This document shows, piece after piece, positions 1 through 9,154 of a DNA stretch of 64,000 bases. This stretch comes from Coleofasciculus sp. FACHB-1120. Its GTDB lineage: Bacteria > Cyanobacteriota > Cyanobacteriia > Cyanobacteriales > FACHB-T130. The notes below the pieces were generated by a model. The model searched no databases. It was not told the DNA's origin and was given only the letters and a program-made list of their open reading frames with translations. The stretch's first letter is position 1. Each line of letters begins with the position of its first letter. The stretch lies in the NCBI RefSeq assembly GCF_014698845.1, contig NZ_JACJTV010000012.1, positions 1 through 64,000 of the forward strand. The letters are read 5' to 3'. A program made the translations under genes and the position numbers.

Positions 1-232
1 CTATAAAATGATGTAATGATTGAGCTGAGTTTATACTTACAGCTTTCGCTATCTCTGGTAATGATTTTCTTTTGATTGGTGACATTATCCCTAAATGTAA
101 ATATTTGAAGCATTCATAATTTCTTACTTCCTTAAACAGGTCTTTATACTCTGCACAATATTCATCTATGAGCGTCACTGTTCGGTGAGCATCTCTTGGC
201 AAATGCTTGAGGATTTGTAATTTTACATCCAT
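1..232 (-). CDS. IS701-family-like transposase, N-terminal part (runs off the window)
   Basis: Read on the minus strand from the ATG at 232-230, an open frame of 77 codons runs off the left edge. It begins MDVKLQILKHLPRDAHRT and contains EYKDLFKEVRNYECFKYLHLG and SLPEIAKAVSINSAQSLHHF. I recognise this as the N-terminal region of cyanobacterial IS701/IS4-type (DDE) transposases. The catalytic region would lie outside the window, so intactness cannot be judged. The element end should lie somewhere in 233-340, but I could not define its terminal inverted repeat. Confidence 0.7.
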   Translation of the reverse strand, partial: MDVKLQILKHLPRDAHRTVTLIDEYCAEYKDLFKEVRNYECFKYLHLGIMSPIKRKSLPEIAKAVSINSAQSLHHFI

Positions 233-347
233 TGCCCTACTTACCTTTCAGGTTTTTCTCTGTTCATTCTTTTATTTAGAATACTCGGAGAGTGACAGAA
301 AAGGGATATATAACAATCCTATTTGACTTATCAAGTGTCAACAGTTA

Positions 348-380
348 AAATCCCCGATTTCTAAGAGAAGTCGGGGATTT
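348..380. terminator. Hairpin between the transposase and the helicase gene
   Basis: AAATCCCCGA (348-357) is perfectly complementary to TCGGGGATTT (371-380), giving a 10-bp stem with a 13-nt loop. It lies just beyond the 3' end of the minus-strand helicase gene, so it may end that transcript. Read leftwards it ends in an AT-rich tract rather than a clean U run, so the terminator role is tentative. Confidence 0.45.
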
Positions 381-426
381 CGCTTTCACTAGGAGGAGAT
401 CGCAGGGCGCTTAAGAAGTGTGCCGC

Positions 427-1719
427 TTAAGCAGTATGCAGCCTTTTCTGAGCGCGACCTGGTGCAGTGGGCTTTTGGCTTGGGCTGCGAGTCGGTGTGG
501 ATGGCGTTTGTGGCTTGGCGCGGTTACTACGACCTTGATTTGAGCGCTGACGCTTCGGTTGGTCTGCCCCGCTCTTGGCTGACGAGGTTGGCTCGTAGCC
601 TGGAATCACGTCTTTAACAAGGGTTTGATTGAGCAATCGCTCGATGTCTTTGAGAAATGGATATTCATCTTGGCTAACAAGAGAAACCGCTCTTCCCTCG
701 TTGCCAGCGCGACCTGTGCGACCAATGCGATGCACGTAGTCTTCTGGTACATTAGGGAGTTCAAAATTGACCACATGGGGGAGCTGATCGATATCTAGAC
801 CCCGTGATGCTACGTCGGTAGCGACTAATACCCGCACTTTTCCTTGCTTAAAGTCTTGCAGGGCACGGGTGCGAGCCGCCTGACTTTTGTTGCCATGAAT
901 GGCAGCGCTTTTCAGACCATCTTGAGCAAGTTGCTCAGCGAGACGGTTGGCTCCGTGTTTCGTGCGGGTGAAAACTAGCACTTGTTGCCAATTGTGGAAC
1001 CCAATCATATGAGAAAGCAGTTCTCGCTTGCGATCGCGATCGACCGGATGAACCACCTGCTCTACCTGCTGTGCAGCAGTATTTCGGGGAGCCACTTCGA
1101 TCTGGGTCGGAGACTTTAGCAGGGTGCTGGCAAGCTGCTGAATCGGTTTAGAGAACGTGGCAGAAAACATTAATGTTTGCCGCGATGGAGGTAGCACTGC
1201 CAAAATTCTGCGGATGTCGCGGATGAAGCCCATGTCTAACATGCGATCGCATTCATCCAGCACCAGTATCTCTATCTTCGAGAGATCGACTGTCTTTTGC
1301 CCAAGGTGGTCAAGCAAGCGACCGGGCGTAGCGACTACAATATCAACTCCTCGATGCAGCGTTTGAACTTGCGGCTTAATTCCCACGCCGCCATAGATCG
1401 CTGCGGATCTTAGCGACAGGTATTTGCCATAAGTTTTGACGCTATCTTTGACCTGATCTGCCAGTTCGCGCGTTGGGGTGAGGATGAGGGCGCGAGGCGT
1501 GCGATGCACCTGGTTGGCGTTGCTGGTACCCAGAAGTTGCAGTAAAGGTAGGGTAAAGCCAGCAGTCTTGCCCGTTCCAGTTTGGGCGCTGGCGAAAATG
1601 TCTTGTCCTTTCAGGATGGCGGGAATTGCTTGCTGCTGAATGGGGGTTGGCTCAGTGTAGCCAGAGTCAGCAACAGCACGAAGCAGGTCGGTCGAAAGAC
1701 CGAGATTACGAAATGTCAT
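427..1719 (-). CDS. DEAD-box ATP-dependent RNA helicase, RhlE-like
   Basis: This is a 430-residue cytoplasmic RNA helicase that unwinds short RNA duplexes with ATP. The motifs are in the usual order: Q motif ([10 protein letters not shown], residues 24-33), Walker A AQTGTGKT (45-52), PTRELA (82-87), TPGR (131-134), motif II DECD (155-158), SAT (186-188), [12 protein letters not shown], and [10 protein letters not shown]. Motif II reads DECD instead of DEAD. The last 55 residues are a basic, Ser/Pro/Thr-rich tail, as in RhlE-type helicases. Cold-inducible cyanobacterial helicases (CrhC/CrhB) belong to this subfamily, but nothing in this sequence shows cold regulation. It is transcribed alone; thrS lies upstream on the same strand, 318 bp away. 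Confidence 0.93.
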   Translation of the reverse strand: MTFRNLGLSTDLLRAVADSGYTEPTPIQQQAIPAILKGQDIFASAQTGTGKTAGFTLPLLQLLGTSNANQVHRTPRALILTPTRELADQVKDSVKTYGKYLSLRSAAIYGGVGIKPQVQTLHRGVDIVVATPGRLLDHLGQKTVDLSKIEILVLDECDRMLDMGFIRDIRRILAVLPPSRQTLMFSATFSKPIQQLASTLLKSPTQIEVAPRNTAAQQVEQVVHPVDRDRKRELLSHMIGFHNWQQVLVFTRTKHGANRLAEQLAQDGLKSAAIHGNKSQAARTRALQDFKQGKVRVLVATDVASRGLDIDQLPHVVNFELPNVPEDYVHRIGRTGRAGNEGRAVSLVSQDEYPFLKDIERLLNQTLVKDVIPGYEPTSSAKSGADQPKRQRSNQGRSNRAKPQTPSTPTRSPSQKPTAPGRAQKRLHTA

Positions 1720-2037
1720 GGATGCGATCGCTCCTAGTGGTGCCCCTATCCCAAATCAAATGCCTGGGGCCAGTCTAAGAGCAGGAAATTTGTAGTTCAG
1801 TTGGATGGCTTAAAATGAGCTTTTTCCAATGCGCTAGTAACAGACCGGAATGTACTAGCAGAAACTCATCTTAACAGAAATTATGACAAAACACCTGGAC
1901 GAAGGCTCGGTAAACCACACTCATCACAAGGGAGTATCCCAGTTTTGCCTTAACCCGAACTCGGGTTATTGTGATGCACCCAATTGAAAAAGGGCACCCT
2001 TTTTGAGCGCCCCTACCCTAGATGAACTGGCAACTTC
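1720..2037. other. Spacer between helicase and thrS with two small hairpins
   Basis: No gene is visible. The spacer holds a perfect palindromic stem TAACCCGA/TCGGGTTA (1951-1958/1961-1968), flanked by CATCAC...GTGATG. Next to the thrS end is AAAAAGGG/CCCTTTTT (1987-1994/1997-2004). Read on the minus strand the latter is followed by A/T-rich sequence and may end thrS transcription. Confidence 0.4.
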
Positions 2038-3876
2038 TTAAAAATTGTCGAAGTTAGCGATCGCGTTTTTCATCTTCTCCAACACTTCTTCTACAGGAAT
2101 TACCCCCACATCGCCAGCAGCGCGGGTGCGAATACTCAGGCTATTTGATTCCACCTCTTTCGCTCCTACCACCGCCATGACGGGGATTTTTTCCTTTTCG
2201 GCATTGCGAATCATTTTGCCCATGCGATCGCCACTGGTATCGACTTCTACGCGAATACCGAGCGATCGCATCTTCTGCGCCACTTCCTGAGCAAAAGGTA
2301 ACTGGGCATCGCTCACCGTCAGCAATCGCGCTTGGACTGGTGCTAACCACAGGGGGAAATCCCCCGTATACTCTTCAATCAAGATCCCGATCAGCCGTTC
2401 CAGAGAGCCGAAGGGGGCACGGTGAATCATTACCGGACGCTTCCGGGAACCATCCTCCGCCACATATTCCAAATCAAACCGTTCTGGCAGGTTGTAATCT
2501 ACCTGGACAGTACCCAATTGCCACTCGCGGTCTAGGGCATCGCTGAAGATAAAATCCAGTTTGGGGCCATAAAATGCTGCTTCGCCAATGCCTTCAAAGT
2601 AGTTCATCCCCAGGGTTTCCACGGCGCGGCGAATCGCACCTTGAGACTTCTCCCACGCTTCATCAGAGCCAATGTACTTATCTGAAGCCGGATCGCGGAA
2701 ACTGAGCCGCGCCTTGAAGTTTTTCAGTTGCAGACTCTTGAACACCGACAGAATCAAATCCACCACTTTCAGGAATTCGCTGTCTAGCTGTTCTGGCGTC
2801 ACGAATAAGTGGGAATCATCCACCGTGAAACCGCGCACCCGCGTTAAGCCGCCCAATTCCCCAGATTGCTCGTAACGGTAGACGGTGCCAAATTCTGCCA
2901 AACGCATCGGTAGTTCCCGATAAGAACGCAACTCGCTCTTATAGATTTGGATATGGAAGGGGCAATTCATCGGCTTCAGGACGAATCCCTGTTCCAACGC
3001 CGCCGCCTGCTCATCTTCCGCCATCAGCGGAAACATATCCTCTTGGTATTTCTGCCAGTGTCCGGAAGTTTTGAATAAATCGACTCTGGCAATGTGAGGC
3101 GTCACCACCTGCTGGTATCCCCGTTTCATCTGTTCCTGCTTCAGGAAGTCTTCCAGAACAGTCCGCAACACCGTTCCCTTCGGCGTCCACAGAGGTAATC
3201 CCGGTCCCACCGGATCTGAGAAAATAAAGAGTCCCAGTTCTTTACCGAGTTTGCGGTGATCGCGGCGCAGCGCTTCTTCCTTGCGGCGCTTATATTCAGC
3301 CAGCTGTTCTGGGGTCTCCCAAGCCGTGGCATAAATGCGCTGGAGTTGAGCTTTCGTTTCATCGCCGCGCCAATAAGCACCGGCAACGCTTTCGAGTTCA
3401 ATTGCCTTCGGATTTAACTCACTGGTATTTTCCAAATGAGGGCCTGCACACAAATCCCACCATTGATCCCCCAAGTGGTAGATGGTAATTGGTTCCTCAA
3501 TGTCTTCTAATATTTCTAGCTTGTAAGGCTCATTAATTGCCTTGATCCGACCTTCAGCTTCCTGGCGGCTGACTTCTTCCCGAATCACCGGCAATTTCCG
3601 ATTGATGATTTTGACCATCTCTTTCTGGATGGCCTTCAAATCCTTTTCGGTAAATGGCTCTGGATTATCAAAGTCATAGTAAAAGCCGTTCTCAATCCAA
3701 GGGCCGATAGTCACCTGCGCTTTGGGAAACAGCTTTTGCACCGCCATTGCCATAACGTGGGAAGCGGTGTGACGGATTTTCTTCAACGATTCAGATTCGC
3801 TGGGACGGGGCAAATACATTTTTTCTGGCTGTTCTTGAGACGCTGGAGATTCTGAGACGCTCATCGGCGGTTCCAT
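2038..3876 (-). CDS. thrS: Threonine--tRNA ligase
   Basis: This enzyme charges tRNA-Thr with threonine in the cytoplasm. At 612 residues it is shorter than E. coli ThrRS (642) because the N-terminal TGS domain is missing; the protein starts almost directly with the editing domain (HTASH, residues 36-40, and CAGPHLE near 142). The class II catalytic core follows, with motif 2 (FGTVYRYE) and motif 3 (APFGSLERLIGILIEEY). The zinc ligands are visible: Cys in MNCPFH, His in DDSHLF and His in IHRAPFG. The C-terminal anticodon-binding domain contains VEVDTSGDRMGKMIRNAE. A TGS-less ThrRS is, as I recall, normal for one class of cyanobacterial enzyme. An upstream in-frame Met (residue 1) and Met5 are both possible starts. 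Confidence 0.97.
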   Translation of the reverse strand: MEPPMSVSESPASQEQPEKMYLPRPSESESLKKIRHTASHVMAMAVQKLFPKAQVTIGPWIENGFYYDFDNPEPFTEKDLKAIQKEMVKIINRKLPVIREEVSRQEAEGRIKAINEPYKLEILEDIEEPITIYHLGDQWWDLCAGPHLENTSELNPKAIELESVAGAYWRGDETKAQLQRIYATAWETPEQLAEYKRRKEEALRRDHRKLGKELGLFIFSDPVGPGLPLWTPKGTVLRTVLEDFLKQEQMKRGYQQVVTPHIARVDLFKTSGHWQKYQEDMFPLMAEDEQAAALEQGFVLKPMNCPFHIQIYKSELRSYRELPMRLAEFGTVYRYEQSGELGGLTRVRGFTVDDSHLFVTPEQLDSEFLKVVDLILSVFKSLQLKNFKARLSFRDPASDKYIGSDEAWEKSQGAIRRAVETLGMNYFEGIGEAAFYGPKLDFIFSDALDREWQLGTVQVDYNLPERFDLEYVAEDGSRKRPVMIHRAPFGSLERLIGILIEEYTGDFPLWLAPVQARLLTVSDAQLPFAQEVAQKMRSLGIRVEVDTSGDRMGKMIRNAEKEKIPVMAVVGAKEVESNSLSIRTRAAGDVGVIPVEEVLEKMKNAIANFDNF

Positions 3877-4036
3877 AAGGACGAAGAAACGGGCAATTAA
3901 TCGAGTGCTACTGCCTCTATCATACCGAGGTTGTTTTTACCTGGCGATGCGGTTGCTGTTTAAGAGAATCTAAAAATATTATTACGAATTGTAAACTACG
4001 TTAAGATTAAATTAGATAGTATTCGGTTTTTGATTC

Positions 4037-4366
4037 ATGGCTCCTTCCAACTTGCCTGAAAATGAATTGCTGAAAACGGTATTACAACCGCTCTTAGAAG
4101 ATTTTCAGTATTGGTTTGCGCGATCGCGCGCTCTATTAGAAACTGAAGAAATTACTTTTTTAAGTGCCCAACAGCAATCCGACTTGCTGGATCGAGTCAA
4201 GCTTGCTCATGCTGAAGTCAGCACGGCTCAGATGCTCTTCCAAGCGACTGATGCCCAAGTTGGCATTGAAACGTCAGTTCTGATGCCGTGGCACCAGTTG
4301 GTTACTGAGTGTTGGCAGGTGTCGATGCGCTTCCACGCTGAGCAATCCACTTCCACGAACAAGTAA
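4037..4366 (+). CDS. DUF2605 domain protein
   Basis: This is a 109-residue, mostly helical soluble protein of a family found in cyanobacteria (recognised as DUF2605) with no known function. The central part LLEDFQYWFARSRALLETE and the C-terminal MPWHQLVTECW are the conserved blocks I recognise. It lies 121 bp upstream of the DUF2973 gene on the same strand. The two families are often neighbours in cyanobacteria, so they probably form a small operon. It is divergent from thrS, with a 160-bp shared upstream region. Confidence 0.8.
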   Translation: MAPSNLPENELLKTVLQPLLEDFQYWFARSRALLETEEITFLSAQQQSDLLDRVKLAHAEVSTAQMLFQATDAQVGIETSVLMPWHQLVTECWQVSMRFHAEQSTSTNK

Positions 4367-4487
4367 ATCTAAGGGCGAAACATTTTTACGGAAAATCTGG
4401 GGGCAAGCATTACCGTTTCGCCACGAATGCGAAAGCCCCTATTGACGAACATCCCATTAGACTGTGTGCGGCTTGGAGGAAAATTGT

Positions 4488-4805
4488 ATGTTACATCTGC
4501 TTTATCTAATTGCCTTTACTGTTCTGGCGTTTCTTGCCATTGGAAATATGCTCCGCAACTTGTTAACCATCAGTAGTATGGATTCTCAACGGCGCTACCC
4601 GCCAGGGATGCAGTCCCAATTTAGAAATTCTCGCTCTCCTTATGGCTCGATCCCGCACCCGGAACTATTAGATGATGCGGGAAACCCGATTAATGAACCG
4701 CTTCTGGTGATGCGTTCCATGACCGTAGAAGACGCCCGCGAACAATTGGACGCCCTCTACAAATCTTCTCCCGGTATCAATGGGGAAACGTCTGAGGAAG
4801 CATGA
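4488..4805 (+). CDS. DUF2973 domain membrane protein
   Basis: The start is set at the ATG at 4488 because TTGGAGGA (4473-4480) lies 7 nt upstream; an in-frame ATG at 4464 would add only MCGLEENC and has no such site. The 105-residue product begins with one hydrophobic segment (MLHLLYLIAFTVLAFLAIGN, residues 1-20), followed by a hydrophilic domain with SPYGSIPHPELLDDAGNP and the closing VEDAREQLDALYKSSP. This is the DUF2973 pattern. Its function is unknown. It is probably membrane-anchored with the C-terminal part in the cytoplasm and co-transcribed with the DUF2605 gene. Confidence 0.8.
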   Translation: MLHLLYLIAFTVLAFLAIGNMLRNLLTISSMDSQRRYPPGMQSQFRNSRSPYGSIPHPELLDDAGNPINEPLLVMRSMTVEDAREQLDALYKSSPGINGETSEEA

Positions 4806-4880
4806 AGTAGCAGCATTTCAAAAGTAAAATCGGATAATTTACTCGAAAAATTAGCAAGGTTTATTAAAGACTGGTAATTA

Positions 4881-4925
4881 GCTTAATAGAGCTGGGTGGG
4901 CATTCCCCACCCAGCTCTATTAAGC
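4881..4925. terminator. 20-bp perfect hairpin, bidirectional terminator
   Basis: 4881-4900 is perfectly complementary to 4906-4925 with a 5-nt loop. It sits between the convergent DUF2973 (+) and glucosidase (-) genes. Its right arm contains the glucosidase stop codon (4920-4922), so the terminator overlaps the end of that gene. Confidence 0.8.
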
Positions 4926-7217
4926 TTCAATCACAATCCGTAAATTGCCGCGTTTTTTGGCAACCCGACAGGCAGTGGTATTGCCGGAACGCTCAAATTC
5001 TAAATCCAGCAAAGTCTGCCCGACTCTCAAGTTCTGTAGCGCTAGACGATTAATCGATTCTGGTAAAGCGGGGTGAATAATCCGCAAGCAGTTATTGGGA
5101 GCATCGGGCACCAAATTTACCATCATTTGCAGCAACTGGAAGATACTGCCAGTTGCCCAAGCTTGAGGAGAACAAGCGACGGGATATTTGACCGTGGTGT
5201 TATCTTCTGTGCGTTCGTAGCCGCAGAAAAGTTCTGGCGGTCGTTGATAGGGTTGCTGTAAAGTCATATCAATTAAAGCTTTGGCAAGTTCCAGCGCTTG
5301 ATCGATTAGACCGAGCGATCGCACTCCCATCGCAATCATTGCATTGTCGTGAGGCCATACAGAACCGACATGATAGCCCATCGGATTATAAGCCGGAGAC
5401 AAACTACTGAGGGTGCGAATCCCCCAGCCGTTGAACATATCCGGTGCCCGTAACCGTTCCGCGACGCTATAAGCTTTTTCTGGCGTCAGGATGTCCAAAT
5501 ACAGACAGTGACCGGGGTTAGAAGTAATACTATCAACCTGATTGCCATCGCCATCCAAAGCCAAGGCACAAAAGTCTTCCGCTGCTATCCAAAAATCTCG
5601 ATTAAAGCGATTCTTCAAATCTCTCGCCTCATCTTGCCACCTGTCCGCTAAATCAAGGCGCTTCTTCATTCGGGCAATTTCTGCCAGACGGATTTTAGCA
5701 GCATAAACATAAGCTTGAACTTCACAAAGAGCGATCGCGCCCATCGCCATCTGCCCTTTCCGATTCACAATACAGTCGCCAGAGTCTTTCCACCCCTGAT
5801 TCGCCAGACCCCGCTTCGATTGACGTTGGTAGATGAGATAACCCGTTTCCTTTGAGTTGCGGTCAATCCAATCCATTGCTGCCAAAGCATTCGGCCACAA
5901 TAGCTCCAGGGTTTCCCGATCTGCTGTCCAGGCAAAGTGTTCCGCGTACAGCATTAACCACAGCGGTGTCGCATCGACGGTGCCGTAATACGGCGTATGG
6001 GGAATTTCTTCACAACGCGCCATTTCACCCAAACGCAGCTCGTGCAAAATCTTCCCAGGCTGCTCATCGCGCCACTCATTATCCGTTTTCCCTTGGTATT
6101 CAGCCAAGATCGTTAGGGTTTCGCGGGCAATTGTCGGATCGAGCATCAGCGTTTGCGACGCCGCGATAATCGAGTCGCGCCCAAACAACGTCGAAAACCA
6201 AGGCACTCCAGCGGAGAGTACCTTCCCTTTGCCGAAAGACTGGCGCAGTAAATAAGTATCCTGCTCGGCTCGCTCAATGACTCGATTAAACGTGTTTTTG
6301 TCTGAGCGAATCCCGGTTACGTGTTGACGCCACTCTTGCTGCTCCGATAACTCTGCGGCTCTAGCCTGTACTAGCGTGATTGGGGCAGATACCCTAGACG
6401 TGGGACGGTTATTGGTACGCATTTGCAGCCGATAGCCCAGTTTTTGGGTTTCGTGGGAATCCATCTCTAGCTGCCAAACCGCCGTATAACCGCTGAGAGT
6501 GTCTGGCTGACGATGAATAAACTCGATGTGAGATTCCATTACAGAGCCATCCAACCCTTGATAAGCAAGCGTCATTTCTTGCTTTTCGGGTTCTGCGGCT
6601 TGAGTTTTAGGCACGGCTCGTAACAGCTGCCCCTTGTGTTTTCGACCATATCCCCGGACTACAAATAAGTCCACAAAATCCGCATCAAAGCTGAGACTCA
6701 GTTGAAAGCGGATAGAACTGGTGCTGTAGTTGGAAACGGTTAATTCTTCAAAGAGCGCTCCATTTAGGACAATTTCCCGGTTAATTCCAATGGTGTCGGC
6801 TCTCAAGGGAGCAAAGTCAAAAATTGCCCCGCCGTCAATTTGCTCATTTGGCTCTAATTTATCCCCTCCTTCTAATCGCGCTCCTCCGTCCATGCTGGGA
6901 TTGGTACACAGAACTGAAAGGGCAAATCCTTTGTCAGAGGTGCTACTGAGCAAGACGGGGGGGCGTCCGTTAATTTGCAGTTCCAGGCGACTGAGAAACC
7001 GCGTATCGGCGCAGAACAGCCCCATACTGCTATTCATGTCATCGCCTAAACACCCGGCAATGTTGCCTAGGGTATCAGTGACTAAAAACAGGTCATTGTC
7101 TTTAATCGTGAGAGTCGGTTGGGGGCGATCGCCAAGAACGCAAGGCCACTCTGGAATGGGCAGCTCTTGTGCGGGAACAAAGGTTTTTCCGTCCAGTTCA
7201 AGAATATCCGGTGCCAT
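4920..7217 (-). CDS. Amylo-alpha-1,6-glucosidase / glycogen debranching-type glycoside hydrolase
   Basis: This 765-residue protein has an N-terminal beta-rich domain (about 30-280; DTLGNIAGCLGDDMNSSMGLFCADTRFLSRLEL) of the bacterial GDE N-terminal type. It is followed by an (alpha/alpha)6-barrel catalytic domain (about 300-750) with GVPWFSTLFGRDSIIAASQ, GTVDATPLWLMLYAEHF, and GYHVGSVWPHDNAMIAMG. These blocks are typical of amylo-alpha-1,6-glucosidase family proteins in cyanobacteria. The expected activity is hydrolysis of alpha-glucosidic bonds, possibly of glycogen branches or sucrose-related sugars; the true substrate is unproven. It is divergent from the neutral invertase, and together with the following glycosyltransferase suggests a sucrose/alpha-glucan locus. 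No signal peptide is seen. Confidence 0.85.
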   Translation of the reverse strand: MAPDILELDGKTFVPAQELPIPEWPCVLGDRPQPTLTIKDNDLFLVTDTLGNIAGCLGDDMNSSMGLFCADTRFLSRLELQINGRPPVLLSSTSDKGFALSVLCTNPSMDGGARLEGGDKLEPNEQIDGGAIFDFAPLRADTIGINREIVLNGALFEELTVSNYSTSSIRFQLSLSFDADFVDLFVVRGYGRKHKGQLLRAVPKTQAAEPEKQEMTLAYQGLDGSVMESHIEFIHRQPDTLSGYTAVWQLEMDSHETQKLGYRLQMRTNNRPTSRVSAPITLVQARAAELSEQQEWRQHVTGIRSDKNTFNRVIERAEQDTYLLRQSFGKGKVLSAGVPWFSTLFGRDSIIAASQTLMLDPTIARETLTILAEYQGKTDNEWRDEQPGKILHELRLGEMARCEEIPHTPYYGTVDATPLWLMLYAEHFAWTADRETLELLWPNALAAMDWIDRNSKETGYLIYQRQSKRGLANQGWKDSGDCIVNRKGQMAMGAIALCEVQAYVYAAKIRLAEIARMKKRLDLADRWQDEARDLKNRFNRDFWIAAEDFCALALDGDGNQVDSITSNPGHCLYLDILTPEKAYSVAERLRAPDMFNGWGIRTLSSLSPAYNPMGYHVGSVWPHDNAMIAMGVRSLGLIDQALELAKALIDMTLQQPYQRPPELFCGYERTEDNTTVKYPVACSPQAWATGSIFQLLQMMVNLVPDAPNNCLRIIHPALPESINRLALQNLRVGQTLLDLEFERSGNTTACRVAKKRGNLRIVIEA

Positions 7218-7650
7218 GAATCAAGTTTCTGCTCAAGAGTACAGGGTCTTTGTGAGACTTGGATGGGGTTCACACAATCTAATTTAAAATCTTACCCATC
7301 GCATCGCTACTGATATTCAGTAGGGGATCGAGGTTCCGCCAAATGTGACCTTATTGATACTTCTACAAATCTAATCAACGATCCGCTCTATCGTTCGCAG
7401 AGAACAAAATTTCCAATTTTTTTCCAGCTCTCCTGCTACGGACGGATTTTTTCTTCGCTTAACCTGGTCAATCATACCCTTGGCGGGAATGACGGTGTTA
7501 AAAGGAAATTCGATAATACACTACACCCTGCATTCTATAGTACGCTCTACTTAAAGGATTATGTTGCCCAATTTCTTGGCTTTAAAGTGTCTGTGATGAA
7601 GCAGCATCTCGTATAATAGGTTGCTCTGAAAATTAAGGAGTTTGCATCTG
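7218..7650. other. Divergent promoter region between glucosidase and invertase
   Basis: This 430-bp spacer must hold promoters for both flanking genes. It is AT-rich near 7500-7620; TATAGT (around 7536-7541) is a possible -10 box for the invertase. No convincing -35, repeat or small gene is seen. Confidence 0.35.
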
Positions 7651-9147
7651 ATGGGAGTAGAGGCGCTGGAAATAGAAGCATTACAAATACTGGTGGAGTC
7701 GCTTATCTCTTATAAAGGACGGCTGGTTGGAACTCCAGCTGCTCATACTTATATCAGAGATAAAAATGAAATAAATATTCCCAAAAAAGCTAATAAAGAT
7801 CCGCTGAATTATGACCAAGTTTTTATTCGCGATTTTGTTCCGGTAGCACTTTTATTTTTAGTGAAAGGTGAATTTACTATTCAAAATGGCAAAAAAGAGG
7901 TAGCAATCAACGGCAAGGAAATTGTCAAAAATTTTCTAGAAGTAACCTTAGAACTCCACCAGCAAGAAAGATCCGAAACTTTTTTGAATACGGGTCGAGT
8001 TTTAATGCCAGCCAGCTTCAAAATTCTTAAGAATAAGAAAGGAAAAGAACACCTAGAACCCGATTTTGGTCAGCACGCGATCGCTAGAGTCACGCCGGTT
8101 GATTCCAGCCTTTGGTGGATTATCCTGTTGAGGGCTTATTGGAAAGCGACAGGAAACACCGCTTTAGTCCATCAAGCCGACTTCCAAGAAGGGATCAGGT
8201 TAATTCTGGAACTTTGTTTTAGCGATCGCTTCGATCGAGAACCCACGCTTTTAGTGCCTGATGGAGCTTGTATGATTGACCGTCGGATGGGCATCTATGG
8301 ATACCCTCTAGAAATCCAAGTTCTCTTCTACGCTGCCTTGCGTGCTGCTGATGAGCTACTCGATCGCAAAAATCACAACAATAAAGATATTCTCTCAGCA
8401 ATACAGAAACGATTGGGTTCTCTAGCGAACCATATTCGGACTGAGTATTGGATGGATATGGATCGCCTAAATCAGACCTATCAGTACAATGTTGAAGAAT
8501 ATGGCGCAACCGCTATCAACAAATATAATATCTATGCCGCATCCATTCCTTATGCAAATTTAGACGAGTGGCTACCAGAAGACGGGGGTTATTTAGTCGG
8601 AAATATTGGCCCATCACAGATGGATTTCCGATTCTTTTCGGTGGGTAACTTGATGGCGATTGTTTGTTCTTTAGTGACCAACGATCAGTCCGAGAAAATC
8701 ATGAATCTCATCGAAAGACGGCATAAAGAGCTACTTGGACAAATGCCGTTCAAAATCTGTTATCCAGCCATAGAAGACGAAGATTGGAGAATTTTGACGG
8801 GTTGCGATCCTAAAAATAGCCCTTGGTCGTATCACAATGGGGGCAGTTGGCCTGTTTTGATGTGGATGTGGGCAGCCGCCGCTCGAAAATTGGGTCAAGA
8901 TGCAAAAGAAGAAGAATATATGCAGTTTGCAAAAGCAGCAATTGAAAAAGCTGGAAAACGTTTGCAAAAAGAAGAGTGGCCTGAATATTATGACGGGAAA
9001 AGCGGTCACTTAATTGGCAGAGAAGCCAGAAGGCATCAAACCTGGACTTGTGCCGGGTATTTATTAGCAAAAGAATTGATGACACCCTCTGGTTTAGATC
9101 CCCTAGAATTAATCAAATTCAAGGAAAAAACTTATGCCAAAAATTAG
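7651..9147 (+). CDS. Neutral/alkaline invertase, GH100 family
   Basis: The protein hydrolyses sucrose to glucose and fructose in the cytoplasm. The start is the ATG at 7651: AAGGAG (7635-7640) lies 10 nt upstream, while the in-frame TTG at 7642 is too close to it. The 498-residue product shows the GH100 signatures: YDQVFIRDFVPVALLFL near residue 50, GRVLMPASFK, FGQHAIARVTPVDSSLWWI, YGATAINKYNIY, PWSYHNGGSWPVLMWM, and the C-terminal REARRHQTWTCAGYLLAKE. Family length is about 460-500 residues, so it is complete. It is convergent with a glycosyltransferase gene only 8 bp away. Confidence 0.92.
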   Translation: MGVEALEIEALQILVESLISYKGRLVGTPAAHTYIRDKNEINIPKKANKDPLNYDQVFIRDFVPVALLFLVKGEFTIQNGKKEVAINGKEIVKNFLEVTLELHQQERSETFLNTGRVLMPASFKILKNKKGKEHLEPDFGQHAIARVTPVDSSLWWIILLRAYWKATGNTALVHQADFQEGIRLILELCFSDRFDREPTLLVPDGACMIDRRMGIYGYPLEIQVLFYAALRAADELLDRKNHNNKDILSAIQKRLGSLANHIRTEYWMDMDRLNQTYQYNVEEYGATAINKYNIYAASIPYANLDEWLPEDGGYLVGNIGPSQMDFRFFSVGNLMAIVCSLVTNDQSEKIMNLIERRHKELLGQMPFKICYPAIEDEDWRILTGCDPKNSPWSYHNGGSWPVLMWMWAAAARKLGQDAKEEEYMQFAKAAIEKAGKRLQKEEWPEYYDGKSGHLIGREARRHQTWTCAGYLLAKELMTPSGLDPLELIKFKEKTYAKN

Positions 9148-9154
9148 TAATTCC

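Noticed and set aside
420-617. 65-codon plus-strand frame
   Set aside because: It lies inside the basic C-terminal tail of the helicase gene on the other strand and has no family resemblance.
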